Assembly: GCF_004795035.1 (NCBI RefSeq)
Contig: NZ_SSBK01000017.1
Span: 62,001-126,000, forward strand
Direction of reading: 5' to 3'
DNA from: Streptomyces sp. A0958
GTDB taxonomy: Bacteria > Actinomycetota > Actinomycetes > Streptomycetales > Streptomycetaceae
Length of the DNA stretch: 64,000 nt
The position numbers and the translations under genes were made by a program. Shown piece after piece: positions 7,938 through 15,106 of this stretch; positions within the stretch are counted from its first letter, which is position 1, and the number at the start of each line of letters is the position of its first letter. Below the pieces are notes generated by a model. The model ran no database searches, was not told the DNA's origin, and worked only from the letters and a program-made list of their open reading frames with translations.

Positions 7938-8516
7938 ATGACCACACACGGTAGGGACACTCTCGAAATCCGCCCCCTTGAGCCGCTGGCGGTCGAGTTC
8001 ACCAGCTCATGGCACTTCGACGCGGGTGTCCTGATCGACGAGGTCAGCACTCCGCAGGGACTGGCGCACTGGGCCGGCACGTACCGTTCGCGCCTCGGCA
8101 TGGCCGCCGGCACACCGGTGGAGGTCGGGGCCTGCGACGTGACGACCGCGCTGGCCGTCCGGGGAGCCGTGCGCGATCTGCTCGACGCGATGGTTGACCT
8201 GTCGGTGCCGCCCCAGTCCTCCCTCGACCTCGTGACCGGGCAGGCACAACGTGTCCAGGAGGCCCGGGTCACCTGGCCCCCGGCCGGCCCGCAGCTCGAA
8301 TGGCCGGGCCACATGCGGACGATGGACATCATCTCCGCCCAGGTCTGCGCCTCGGCGACCCGGCTGCTGACCTCGCCGCGCCGCGACCTCCTGCGCCGCT
8401 GCCCCGCCCCGAGCTGCGTGCTGTTCTTCACCGCCCTGCGCACGGGCCAGCAGTGGTGCAGCCCCGCCTGCGGAAACCGCGCCCGGGTCGCGCGCCACAG
8501 CGCCAAGGCGCGCTGA
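7938..8516 (+). CDS. CGNR zinc-finger / ABATE domain protein, probable transcription regulator
   Basis: 192 residues. The C-terminus carries the CGNR zinc finger: Cys in LRRCPAPSC, then QQWCSPACGNRARVARH, giving four Cys ligands and the CGNR tetrapeptide that names the family. The N-terminal 130 residues match the ABATE (stress-induced ligand-binding) layout seen in these actinobacterial proteins. Role by family: putative stress-responsive DNA-binding regulator, target unknown. ATG at 7938 follows GGGAGGGAGG. It stands alone and is convergent with the prepilin peptidase gene. Confidence 0.87.
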   Translation: MTTHGRDTLEIRPLEPLAVEFTSSWHFDAGVLIDEVSTPQGLAHWAGTYRSRLGMAAGTPVEVGACDVTTALAVRGAVRDLLDAMVDLSVPPQSSLDLVTGQAQRVQEARVTWPPAGPQLEWPGHMRTMDIISAQVCASATRLLTSPRRDLLRRCPAPSCVLFFTALRTGQQWCSPACGNRARVARHSAKAR

Positions 8517-8548
8517 CCCCGGTCGCCCGGGGTGCCGGAGGCAGCCGA

Positions 8549-9439
8549 TCAGGCCGCCAGGCCGCCGAACAGGAGACCCAGGAGTGCCCCGGCGATCATG
8601 AACGGGCCGAACGGGATGCCCGTCTTGCGCCCGGCGCGCCGCAGCGCGACGAGCACCACCCCGTAGACCGCGCCGAACAGGAAGCCCGCGAAACCTCCGG
8701 CGAACACGACGGCCCAGCCGTACCAGCCGAGGGCCACGCCCAGCGAGAGCGCGAGCTTGACGTCGCCGAGGCCCATGCCGCTCGGGTTGACGAGGAAGAG
8801 CAGGAAGTAGAACGCGCCCAGGACGAGCCCGCCGAGCAGCGCGGACAGCCAGGAGCCCGCGTGTTCCGGCAGGAGTGCCGCGATGCCCAGGAGCACGGTG
8901 GCCGCCCCGGCGGCCGGCAGTGTCAGCGCGTCGGGCAGCCGGTGGACCCGGTGGTCGATGCTCGCGAGGAGCACGGCGACCGGGGCGAGCACCAGCCAGA
9001 CGGCCAGCTCGGGCCGGGCCCCGGTGGCCCAGGCGAGGGCGGCACAGGCGAGGGCGGAGACGACGGGGGCGAGCAGGTGGGGAGCGTAACGGGGTTTGGT
9101 GGCGGGGGGGTTGGCGCGGGGGCCGTCCTCGGGCCATTCGGCGGCAGGCGGGCTGACGCGGGGGCCGTCCTCGGGCCATTCGGCGGCGGGCGGTACGGGG
9201 CGGGGCTCGGTGGCCTCCGTGCCCGTCCGTACGGCGGCGGCTGACGCACCCGGGCCCGCCCCCGCACAGCCGGCGCAGCGCGTGGAGCCGAGCCAGGCGC
9301 GGGCGGGGCCGGTGAGGGGGTGGCCGGCCGGGCAGACGTCCCGCCAGGGTTCACCGGGCTGGACGGAGAACCGGTAGGCGGCGCGCGGGACCAGCAGTCC
9401 GCCCGCGGCTCCCCAGAGGGCGGCGACCCCTATCAGCAT
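8549..9439 (-). CDS. Prepilin peptidase (A24 family, TadV/PilD-like)
   Basis: 296 residues. Membrane aspartyl protease that cleaves class III signal peptides of Tad/type IV pilins. Catalytic Asp residues are in SIDHRVHRLPD and in GMGLGDVKLA (the GxGD motif). The N-terminal part keeps Cys residues (CPAGH...RCAGCAG) recalling the zinc-binding loop of bifunctional peptidases/N-methylases. Between this loop and the membrane core there is a Pro/Glu linker with a tandem duplication of PPAAEWPEDGPR (bases about 9110-9200). ATG at 9439 has GGTGAGG 8 nt upstream. There is no other pilus gene adjacent except the pilin-like segment at 10635; the main Tad operon is 12 kb away and this is a candidate processing enzyme for it. 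Confidence 0.9.
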   Translation of the reverse strand: MLIGVAALWGAAGGLLVPRAAYRFSVQPGEPWRDVCPAGHPLTGPARAWLGSTRCAGCAGAGPGASAAAVRTGTEATEPRPVPPAAEWPEDGPRVSPPAAEWPEDGPRANPPATKPRYAPHLLAPVVSALACAALAWATGARPELAVWLVLAPVAVLLASIDHRVHRLPDALTLPAAGAATVLLGIAALLPEHAGSWLSALLGGLVLGAFYFLLFLVNPSGMGLGDVKLALSLGVALGWYGWAVVFAGGFAGFLFGAVYGVVLVALRRAGRKTGIPFGPFMIAGALLGLLFGGLAA

Positions 9440-9541
9440 GGCGTACACCTCACCGATCCTAATCGCCGTTCCCGCTGGGGCGTTGGGCCCAGCGCGCCGA
9501 TTCGGCCCCGGCGGCCGCCGGGCACCGCTACGGTCGTCGCC

Positions 9542-9922
9542 ATGGCTCGATGGCGCAATGGCACGGGGACGCTGACGATCACGGACCGGGACGGGGTGAC
9601 AGAGACCCGGGTACCACTGCGGATCGCGGCCTCCTACCGGCACCGGGCACGCGGGCTGCTCGGCCGGGACGGCATCGACGGGGCGCTGATGATCACGCCG
9701 TGCGGGAGCGTGCACTCCTTCCGCATGCGGTTCACGATCGATGTGGCCTATCTGGACCGGAGGTTCAACGTCCTCGCGGTCCACACGATGAGGCCGGGGC
9801 GGCTGGGCCTGCCCCGGCTGCGGGGCCGGCATGTGATCGAGGCGGAGGCCGGGGCGATGGCGGCGTGGGGGCTGCGGCCGGGCGTACAGGTGCGGATCAC
9901 GCAGTCCGGCGAGCGGGCATAG
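9542..9922 (+). CDS. DUF192 family protein
   Basis: 126 residues. The family hallmarks are RARGLLGRD, the conserved MxxxC-like block (ALMITPCGSVHSFRMRFTIDVAYLD), AVHTMRPGR and a C-terminal VIEAEAGAMAAWGLRPG segment. DUF192 proteins are small beta-rich domains of unknown biochemical role, often secreted but here without a signal peptide. The gene is divergent from the prepilin peptidase with 102 bp between starts, so a shared control region is possible. No clear Shine-Dalgarno site is seen. Confidence 0.85.
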   Translation: MARWRNGTGTLTITDRDGVTETRVPLRIAASYRHRARGLLGRDGIDGALMITPCGSVHSFRMRFTIDVAYLDRRFNVLAVHTMRPGRLGLPRLRGRHVIEAEAGAMAAWGLRPGVQVRITQSGERA

Positions 9923-10082
9923 GGCTTCTTGGGCCCAACGCATCTGTCTGGGCCCGGAATCGGGGCCGGGGGCCCGGGCCGGGGCGCGCCCTGCCGCTTT
10001 ACGCTCGCGCCACACCCGGGTCCTGCGGTACGCGCACCGGGGACGGGCGTCGGGGCGGGGACGGGCGTCGGAGGGGAGAAGC

Positions 10083-10634
10083 ATGAGCGGTGGCAGCGGC
10101 TGGGTCGGCAGGAGCGCGGGGCGCGTGCGCCGGGGACGCGGTCCGGTGCGGGCGGGCGGTTCCGGGGAGGGTGTGGACGGGCCGGGGGGCGGGAGGCTGG
10201 GGGGCGACGGTTCCGGGGGCGTGTTCTTTCCGCTGGTCCGCAGCTGGGTCGCCGGGACGGTCGTCCATCTGGCCGTGGGCTACCTGGTCTCGCGCGGGCT
10301 CGTCGGCGTGCTGGCCACCGACGCGCGGCTCGACGACTTCGCCTGGCGGCTGGGCCTGCTGCACGTGCCCGCCGTCCTCATGACCGTACTGACCGTCCTC
10401 GCCGCCGCCCGGGTGCTGCCCGAGGAGCGGCGCGAGTCCAGGACGCTGTACGTGTCGGCCGCCCTGGGCGTCCCGCTGGTCGCCCTCTGCTACGGCTACG
10501 CCACTGCGTGGCAGGTCGCCGGGGTCGAGGGCGCCGTGATGCCCGTCGTGGCGGTGGCGACCGGGGCCGTGGTGGGGCTGGGCGTCGACCGGCTGATGGA
10601 GGAGGTCGACCCGGGGCCGACGGCCGCCCCGTAG
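10083..10634 (+). CDS. Integral membrane protein, unknown function
   Basis: 183 residues. A Gly/Arg-rich cytoplasmic N-terminus of about 45 residues is followed by four hydrophobic segments (FFPLVRSWVAGTVVHLAVGY, LLHVPAVLMTVLTVLAAAR, YVSAALGVPLVALCYGY, AVMPVVAVATGAVVGLGV). No catalytic motif is visible. The stop TAG is at 10632-10634, and the same frame continues directly into a pilin-like segment (next entry). The prepilin peptidase lies 0.6 kb upstream on the other strand, so a link to pilus assembly is possible but unproven. Confidence 0.75.
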   Translation: MSGGSGWVGRSAGRVRRGRGPVRAGGSGEGVDGPGGGRLGGDGSGGVFFPLVRSWVAGTVVHLAVGYLVSRGLVGVLATDARLDDFAWRLGLLHVPAVLMTVLTVLAAARVLPEERRESRTLYVSAALGVPLVALCYGYATAWQVAGVEGAVMPVVAVATGAVVGLGVDRLMEEVDPGPTAAP

Positions 10635-10772
10635 GTCCGGCGGGACGGCGGCGCCACCGCCACGGAGTACCTCGGCGTGATCGCCCTGGCCGCCGCCGCC
10701 GTCGTCGTCGCGGCGCTGGTCACGACCGGGGCGGGCCTGGACGCGTTCTTCGCTTCGATCACCGCCGAGTAG
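10635..10772 (+). other. Pilin-like peptide segment, in frame after the preceding TAG
   Basis: The 45 codons after the TAG at 10632 read, in the same frame, as VRRDGGATATEYLGVIALA followed by a 20-residue Ala/Val membrane stretch and a short tail ending at TAG 10770-10772. The G-ATATEY-L pattern plus hydrophobic helix is the class III (Flp/TadE-type) pilin motif cut by prepilin peptidase between Gly and the following residue. No ATG, GTG or TTG exists between the TAG and the motif. It may be the C-terminus of the preceding protein behind a nonsense mutation or readthrough codon, a separate gene with a non-standard start, or a sequencing error at the TAG. Confidence 0.5.
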
Positions 10773-10778
10773 GCGCCC

Positions 10779-11372
10779 TCACCGGTTGGGCACGTCACTG
10801 CCGTAGACGACCCACGGCGACTGCTCGAAGGAGTTCACGCCGGACAGCTGCGGCTGGGCGGCGGCCACCTCCGGCAGGACGGCGAGCGTGTCGGGCCAGC
10901 AGTCGAAGTACACCGACCCCTTCACGATGAAGCCCTGCCAGTCGGTGGACGCCGACGCGCCCTCCCGGTCGACCACGAAGCCGACGCAGAGCAGCGAGGC
11001 CCGGCCGATCGCCTCCCGTATCGCGCGCAGGGCACGCTCCTGGTCGGCGCGGCTAAGCGAGCCGAGCCCGAAGCGCAGCCCCACCGTCCCGTCGTCGCCG
11101 CGTCCGATCCGGGCCGGTATCCCGGCCCCGCTGTCCAGCCAGAGCAGGAAGTCGACCCGGTCGAGGCGTTGCAGGCCGGCCAGGAGCACGAGTTGGTCCC
11201 TGGTCACCCAGGACTGGGTGCCGGAGGGCTCGGCGCCGGGGCTGAGCAGGGTGATGCGCCGGGTGGCCGGGTGGTCCGCCCGCACCCCCGCCGCCTCCAG
11301 GTCTCCGAGCAGGGACTCGGCGTCGGGGCGGCTCCAGCACAGGTGGTACGAGCAGAAGAATCCGTCACTCAT
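10779..11372 (-). CDS. Conserved hypothetical protein
   Basis: 197 residues from ATG 11372, which has GAGGTGA 7 nt upstream; GTG 11378 is too close to that site. The protein is cytoplasmic by composition, with alternating strands and helices (GFFCSYHLCWSRPDAESLLGD at the start, LLCVGFVVDRE later) and a C-terminal block WQGFIVKGSVYFDCWPD. I do not recognise a family or catalytic motif. It is convergent with the pilin-like segment (6-bp gap), so it is probably independently transcribed. Confidence 0.65.
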   Translation of the reverse strand: MSDGFFCSYHLCWSRPDAESLLGDLEAAGVRADHPATRRITLLSPGAEPSGTQSWVTRDQLVLLAGLQRLDRVDFLLWLDSGAGIPARIGRGDDGTVGLRFGLGSLSRADQERALRAIREAIGRASLLCVGFVVDREGASASTDWQGFIVKGSVYFDCWPDTLAVLPEVAAAQPQLSGVNSFEQSPWVVYGSDVPNR

Positions 11373-11600
11373 CAACACGTCACCTCATGAAGTACGGGCA
11401 GCCCTCCGGCCCCGTTCCGCCGCAGACGGCGGCGGTGCGGGTGGCCGGTTCACGAGCGTAGGGCAACCTCTGGTCCGGGGCGTGGGCCCAAGGGCCACGG
11501 GCGGGCCCCACATGTCCGATGTGCCTGGCGTGCCCGGCGCCGCCCGTTCGACGCAAATGCCGTGGACAACACCGCACCCGCCCGGACAGGCTGAGCGGTG

Positions 11601-12104
11601 ATGACACGCACCGATTCGCCTCCCGCATGGGACGAGCGCACCCAGCTGACCACCTTCCTCGACTACACCCGCGCCACCGCGCTGGCCAAGTGCGAGGGCC
11701 TGACGCAGGAGGACGCTGTCAAGGCGCCGCTGCCCGGCTCGCCCCTGATGACGATCGCGGGGATCGTCAACCATCTGCGCTGGGTCGAGTACTCCTGGTT
11801 CGAGGTCGTGTTCCTCGGCGGTGAGGACGAGGGGCCCTGGACCGACGAGGACCCGGACCGCGAAATGCGGATCGCCGTCGACATGCCACTCGCCGACGTG
11901 CTGCGGGAGTACGAGGAGCAGAGCGCCCGCTACCGGGAGCTCGTCGCGGCCCACGACCTGGACACCCCGGCCCAGCAGCCGCGCAGGGACGGCCGCCACC
12001 CCGATCTGCGCTGGATCATCCTGCACCTCATCGAGGAGACCGCCCGGCACAACGGGCACATCGACATCATCCGGGAGACCGTCGACGGCACGACCGGCGA
12101 CTGA
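11601..12104 (+). CDS. DinB / DUF664 family protein
   Basis: 167 residues. Four-helix bundle of the DinB/YfiT superfamily, which binds a metal through three His. Candidate ligands are His in IVNHLRWVEYSWF and the HLIEETARHNGHIDIIRE block near the C-terminus. Several relatives are mycothiol- or bacillithiol-dependent S-transferases, which would fit an actinomycete, but the substrate is unknown. GTG at 11598 is an alternative start; no strong ribosome site distinguishes them. The stop abuts the stop of the convergent YihY gene (TGATCA junction). Confidence 0.83.
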   Translation: MTRTDSPPAWDERTQLTTFLDYTRATALAKCEGLTQEDAVKAPLPGSPLMTIAGIVNHLRWVEYSWFEVVFLGGEDEGPWTDEDPDREMRIAVDMPLADVLREYEEQSARYRELVAAHDLDTPAQQPRRDGRHPDLRWIILHLIEETARHNGHIDIIRETVDGTTGD

Positions 12105-13229
12105 TCAGGCGGCATCGCGCCGGGCCCGGTTCAGCTCGACGTTGAACTGGGCGCCGGCCAGCAGCGCCAGGTTGGTGAGCCACACCCAGACCAGGAACAC
12201 CACCAGCCCCGCCAGTGAGCCGTACAGCCGGCTGTAGGAGCCGATGTACGTGGCGTACAGCGCGAACCCCGCCGAGGCGACCAACCACAGCAGCGCCGCC
12301 AGCACCCCGCCGGGCAGCGCCCGGCGGGCCCCGCGCGCCGGTTCCGGGCCGGTCCGGAAGAGGACCGTGATCAGAGCGGCGACCAGGCAGAGCAGCAGCG
12401 GCCACTTCAGCACCGCCCACACCGCGTCCCCCACGTGCGCCAGACCCAGCCGGTGCCCGAGCCAGCGCGCCAGCGGCCCGGTGAGTACGAGGGCGAACGC
12501 ACTGGTCATCATCAGCAGCAGCAGCCCGATCGCGGACGCGACGATGATGTGCGCCTTGCGCAGGGCGGGCCGGTTGTCCTTCACACCGTGCATCGCGTGC
12601 TGCGCCCGCCGGAACACCGCCAGATAGCTGGACGCGGACCACAGCGCGCTGACGGCCCCGGTCCCCACGAGCAGCCAGACGGCGGTGCGCTGCTGGGTGG
12701 CGGCCTCCAGCGGCTGGCGCAGCGCGGCGGCGGACTCGGCCGGGGCGAAGGCGGTGATGTCGGCGATCAGCGCGCCGGTGGCGTCGGGGTTGGCCAGACC
12801 GATGACGGACACGGTCACCAGGAGCGCGGGGAGCAGGGCGAGGATGGCGTAGTAGGTGAGGGCTGCCGCCCAGTCCGAGATGTCGTCGTTCCAGAGCGAG
12901 ACGGGCGTCCGCCGCAACGCGAGCGGCCATAGGCGCGCCGGCCCCGAGCGGCGGGTCTCGGGCCGGCCCCTCGCGGGCCGGCCCGCCGCCGGACTCCCGG
13001 TCCCGGTCCCGGTCCCGGTCTCGCTTTCGGTCCCGGTCTCGGTCCCGGTCTCGGTCTCGGGGGCTCTCGCCACCGGGCTGTCGGGTTCGGGGCGGCCCAT
13101 CGCCGGACCGGCGGCCTCGGGCAGGGCTCTCGCGGGGTGGTCGGCTTCCGAGGCGGCGGGGCCCGGGGGCTCGGACGGGTGGCGGTGGGACGGGGCCCCG
13201 GCGGCGGGGCCGCTGGACTTGCTGGACAT
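12105..13229 (-). CDS. YihY/virulence factor BrkB family membrane protein
   Basis: 374 residues. After an N-terminal 120-residue, Pro/Ala/Glu/Thr-rich disordered tail comes the family core with about six membrane segments: WNDDISDWAAALTYYAILALLPALL is the signature entry, followed by GTGAVSALWSASSYLAVFRRAQHAMHG and the C-terminal YATYIGSYSRLYGSLAGLVVFLVWVW. The family was once called ribonuclease BN but is regarded as a transporter-like membrane family without proven substrate. The tail contains a hexanucleotide microsatellite (about 13005-13065) encoding alternating Glu/Thr/Gly. ATG at 13229 starts the tail. Confidence 0.88.
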   Translation of the reverse strand: MSSKSSGPAAGAPSHRHPSEPPGPAASEADHPARALPEAAGPAMGRPEPDSPVARAPETETGTETGTESETGTGTGTGSPAAGRPARGRPETRRSGPARLWPLALRRTPVSLWNDDISDWAAALTYYAILALLPALLVTVSVIGLANPDATGALIADITAFAPAESAAALRQPLEAATQQRTAVWLLVGTGAVSALWSASSYLAVFRRAQHAMHGVKDNRPALRKAHIIVASAIGLLLLMMTSAFALVLTGPLARWLGHRLGLAHVGDAVWAVLKWPLLLCLVAALITVLFRTGPEPARGARRALPGGVLAALLWLVASAGFALYATYIGSYSRLYGSLAGLVVFLVWVWLTNLALLAGAQFNVELNRARRDAA

Positions 13230-13378
13230 GGTGGCGGCTCCGGGGCGTAGGAGGAGGGCGCGGCGGGGGCGGTGCGGTGCGCGCCCCCTGCCTCTCCTCT
13301 TCTGCTCGGCTTCCCACCCGGTACACCGGATTCGTCGCACGGGCAGCCGTTGTCGGAGCCGGGTCGTACGCTCCCCTC

Positions 13379-13813
13379 ATGAGCGTCTCCCTCTACTACA
13401 CCGCGCACCGCGCGACCCCGCTGACCGGGACCGAGTCGGCCGCCGTCGCACGCGTCGTCGTCGCGCACCGGACGTCGTTCCCGTACGAGGACGAGGAAAG
13501 CCTGTACGTGTACGACCCAGAGGCGACGAAGCCGGAGCGCATCCTCGACGGCTCCACCAAGCTGCCCTTCGATCCCGGCCGCACGATGCCGGTGATCGTC
13601 CATGTGCTGGACTCCGTGACGGAGTTGCGCCGCGCCCTGCCCGGCGCCGACTGGCACGTCCACATGGACGATCTCGACATCCCGTGGGACGAGGCCGAGG
13701 GGTATGCCCTTCCCGGGATGCGCGACGCGGACCTGGCGACGGAGTTCGCGTCAGCGGCCGGGGGCGCCGTGGAGGAGCCGCCGGACGGCGGACCGGTCAG
13801 CTCGGCGCGATGA
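13379..13813 (+). CDS. Hypothetical protein
   Basis: 144 residues. No signal peptide or membrane segment. Composition is mixed with an acidic C-terminal half (HMDDLDIPWDEAEG) and several strand-like stretches (SVSLYYTAHRATPLT, MPVIVHVLDSV). I do not recognise the family. Its 3' end overlaps the convergent next gene by 17 bp. The start ATG at 13379 has no strong Shine-Dalgarno site, so an earlier in-frame start is possible but the upstream reading is compositionally poor. Confidence 0.6.
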   Translation: MSVSLYYTAHRATPLTGTESAAVARVVVAHRTSFPYEDEESLYVYDPEATKPERILDGSTKLPFDPGRTMPVIVHVLDSVTELRRALPGADWHVHMDDLDIPWDEAEGYALPGMRDADLATEFASAAGGAVEEPPDGGPVSSAR

Positions 13814-14261
13814 GGACGGGCTCCCCGGACGCCATGAGGGTGTACGCGATGCCCGGATCGGCGTTCACCGCGTCAACCCATCCGTTGTAGAAGGCCGTCC
13901 CCGCTTCCGCGCTCCCGCCCGAGCGCACTTCGTACGCGGCAGCCACCCACTGGCTGGAGCAGACCAGGACGAACTCCTGGGCGGTGTTGTCACGCAGGAC
14001 GGCGGCGGCCCTTTTGGACCAGCGCGGGCTGTTCTCGGCGAGGTTCTCACGGACGAAGGCTCTGAGGTCCTTCTGGCACGTCCGGTACTTCTTGAAGACC
14101 CGGTCGGTGAACTGGGCCTGGACGAACTGCGAGCTGAACGGAGCCGGCACCCACATCCAGCTCCACCCCGGGCCGGAATACCCGCACTCGGACTCGGTGT
14201 AGCCATGGTTGGAGATCGCGAGCGACGAGATGCCTCGTTGCGGAGCGTCCAGTCTGAGCAT
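13797..14261 (-). CDS. Hypothetical protein
   Basis: 154 residues from ATG 14261 with GAGGGGGC a few nt upstream. Has several aromatic residues (GPGWSWMWVPAPFSSQF) and a region DLRAFVRENLAENSPRWSKRAAAVLRD that looks helical; the C-terminus ends with LMASGEPVLIAPS. No signal peptide. The family is not recognised. It overlaps the convergent upstream gene at their 3' ends and borders the XRE/DUF397 remnant, so this 13.4-14.9 kb stretch looks like accessory material. Confidence 0.6.
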   Translation of the reverse strand: MLRLDAPQRGISSLAISNHGYTESECGYSGPGWSWMWVPAPFSSQFVQAQFTDRVFKKYRTCQKDLRAFVRENLAENSPRWSKRAAAVLRDNTAQEFVLVCSSQWVAAAYEVRSGGSAEAGTAFYNGWVDAVNADPGIAYTLMASGEPVLIAPS

Positions 14262-14379
14262 GATGCCCCCTCGGTGTCAGCATCCGTGAACCTCGGGCGC
14301 ATCACTCTACGAGTGCCCTGTACGCGCAACAAGGGCGCACGACGGCTGCCCCAACGCGGCACCCTGACCGAGGCCTTGA

Positions 14380-14658
14380 AACCTCTGCGATACGTCCGAG
14401 CGCGACCACATCGACATCCGTGTCATCCCGGTCGGCCGAGGCGCGTTCCCCGGCGCCGGTCACGCCTCTCTCCACGCCCACGGCGCCGTTCCTCAGCTCG
14501 ACACCGTCCAGCTGGACTCCGCGCACGGTCCGGAATTCATGCATGCTCAAGGGCGGTTGACCAAGTGCCGCGCCCATCTGGACTGGCTGGAGGCCGCCTC
14601 ACTCGACCCCGCTGGTTCACGGGACTTCATCCACGCCGTCTCGGACCGATCGTCGTGA
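14380..14658 (+). pseudogene. C-terminal remnant of XRE-family regulator (DUF5753 part)
   Basis: The frame ending at TGA 14656-14658 reads TSERDHIDIRVIPVGRG...GAVPQLDTVQLDS...GRLTKCRAHLDWLEAASLDP, which is the C-terminal half of the Streptomyces helix-turn-helix/DUF5753 regulators (the WhiJ-like, Scr1-type antitoxin-like group). The frame is closed by a TGA at 14377 and there is no start codon or helix-turn-helix region upstream, so the N-terminal two thirds are gone. It is followed after 11 bp by a DUF397-like gene, the normal partner of this family, which supports decay of a once intact pair. Confidence 0.75.
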
Positions 14659-14669
14659 GGACGTTCAGC

Positions 14670-14951
14670 ATGTCAGCGATCGACTGGGAAGGTGCCTTCT
14701 GCGGAGAGGGAAACAACTGCTTTCGCCTGGGCACAGACGCCGAAGGAAACAGCTGCATCGCGGTCGCCGGTGACGAAGCGCACGTCCTCACCGACAGCCG
14801 CGAAGCGCTCGCGCAGATGATCCGGGACATCAAGGCCGGCAAGACCGACCACCTCCTTCAGCAGCCCGACAAAAGGCTTGCAGACGCTCGGGTGCCCCCC
14901 TACCGTCGTGGGCATGGGTTCCCTGTGACAGTCCCCGTGCGCCTGCGTTGA
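14670..14951 (+). CDS. DUF397-like small protein
   Basis: 93 residues. The pattern WEGAFCGEGNNCFRLG, a central strand pair, VLTDSREALAQMIRDIKAGKTDHLL matches the DUF397 layout (short Trp/Ser-rich start, DS-R motif, final helix with IKAG). These small proteins pair with XRE/DUF5753 regulators in dozens of Streptomyces loci, some affecting development. GTGAGGA lies about 9 nt before the ATG. Its partner upstream is only a fragment, so this member may be orphaned. The last 25 codons overlap the proposed promoter and leader of the downstream ABC-F gene. Confidence 0.7.
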   Translation: MSAIDWEGAFCGEGNNCFRLGTDAEGNSCIAVAGDEAHVLTDSREALAQMIRDIKAGKTDHLLQQPDKRLADARVPPYRRGHGFPVTVPVRLR

Positions 14952-15106
14952 GCTTCGCTCCGCAGGCGCGCCTTCTCCTGCGCATCCGCGCGAACACGCC
15001 TCCGCACCCCCGTGCACGCCTCCGCGTGCACCGGCGGGCTCCGGCGTGCGCGGATGCGCCCCGACCACCGCGTGCCGATCGGCCCGGGCCGAGAACAGGG
15101 GGCTCC
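14878..15106 (+). promoter_or_regulatory. Promoter and structured attenuator-like leader of the ABC-F gene
   Basis: A promoter-like pair TTGCAG (14878-14883), 17-nt spacer, TACCGT (14901-14906) is followed by a minimal open frame ATG-GGT-TCC-CTG-TGA (14914-14928). Downstream are a perfect 9-bp hairpin (14939-14947 with 14961-14969), an 11-bp long-range stem (14980-14990 with 15049-15059) extended by CACGCC (14995-15000) with GGCGTG (15043-15048), and an inner 7-bp hairpin (15012-15018 with 15025-15031). This combination of tiny leader frame and nested hairpins is typical of ribosome-mediated attenuation upstream of antibiotic-resistance ABC-F genes. Confidence 0.55.

Noticed and set aside
7629..7949. 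Minus-strand open reading of 106 codons between HPP and CGNR genes
   Set aside because: Arg/Gly/Pro-rich, no ribosome site, no recognisable domain and it would run over the CGNR start region.
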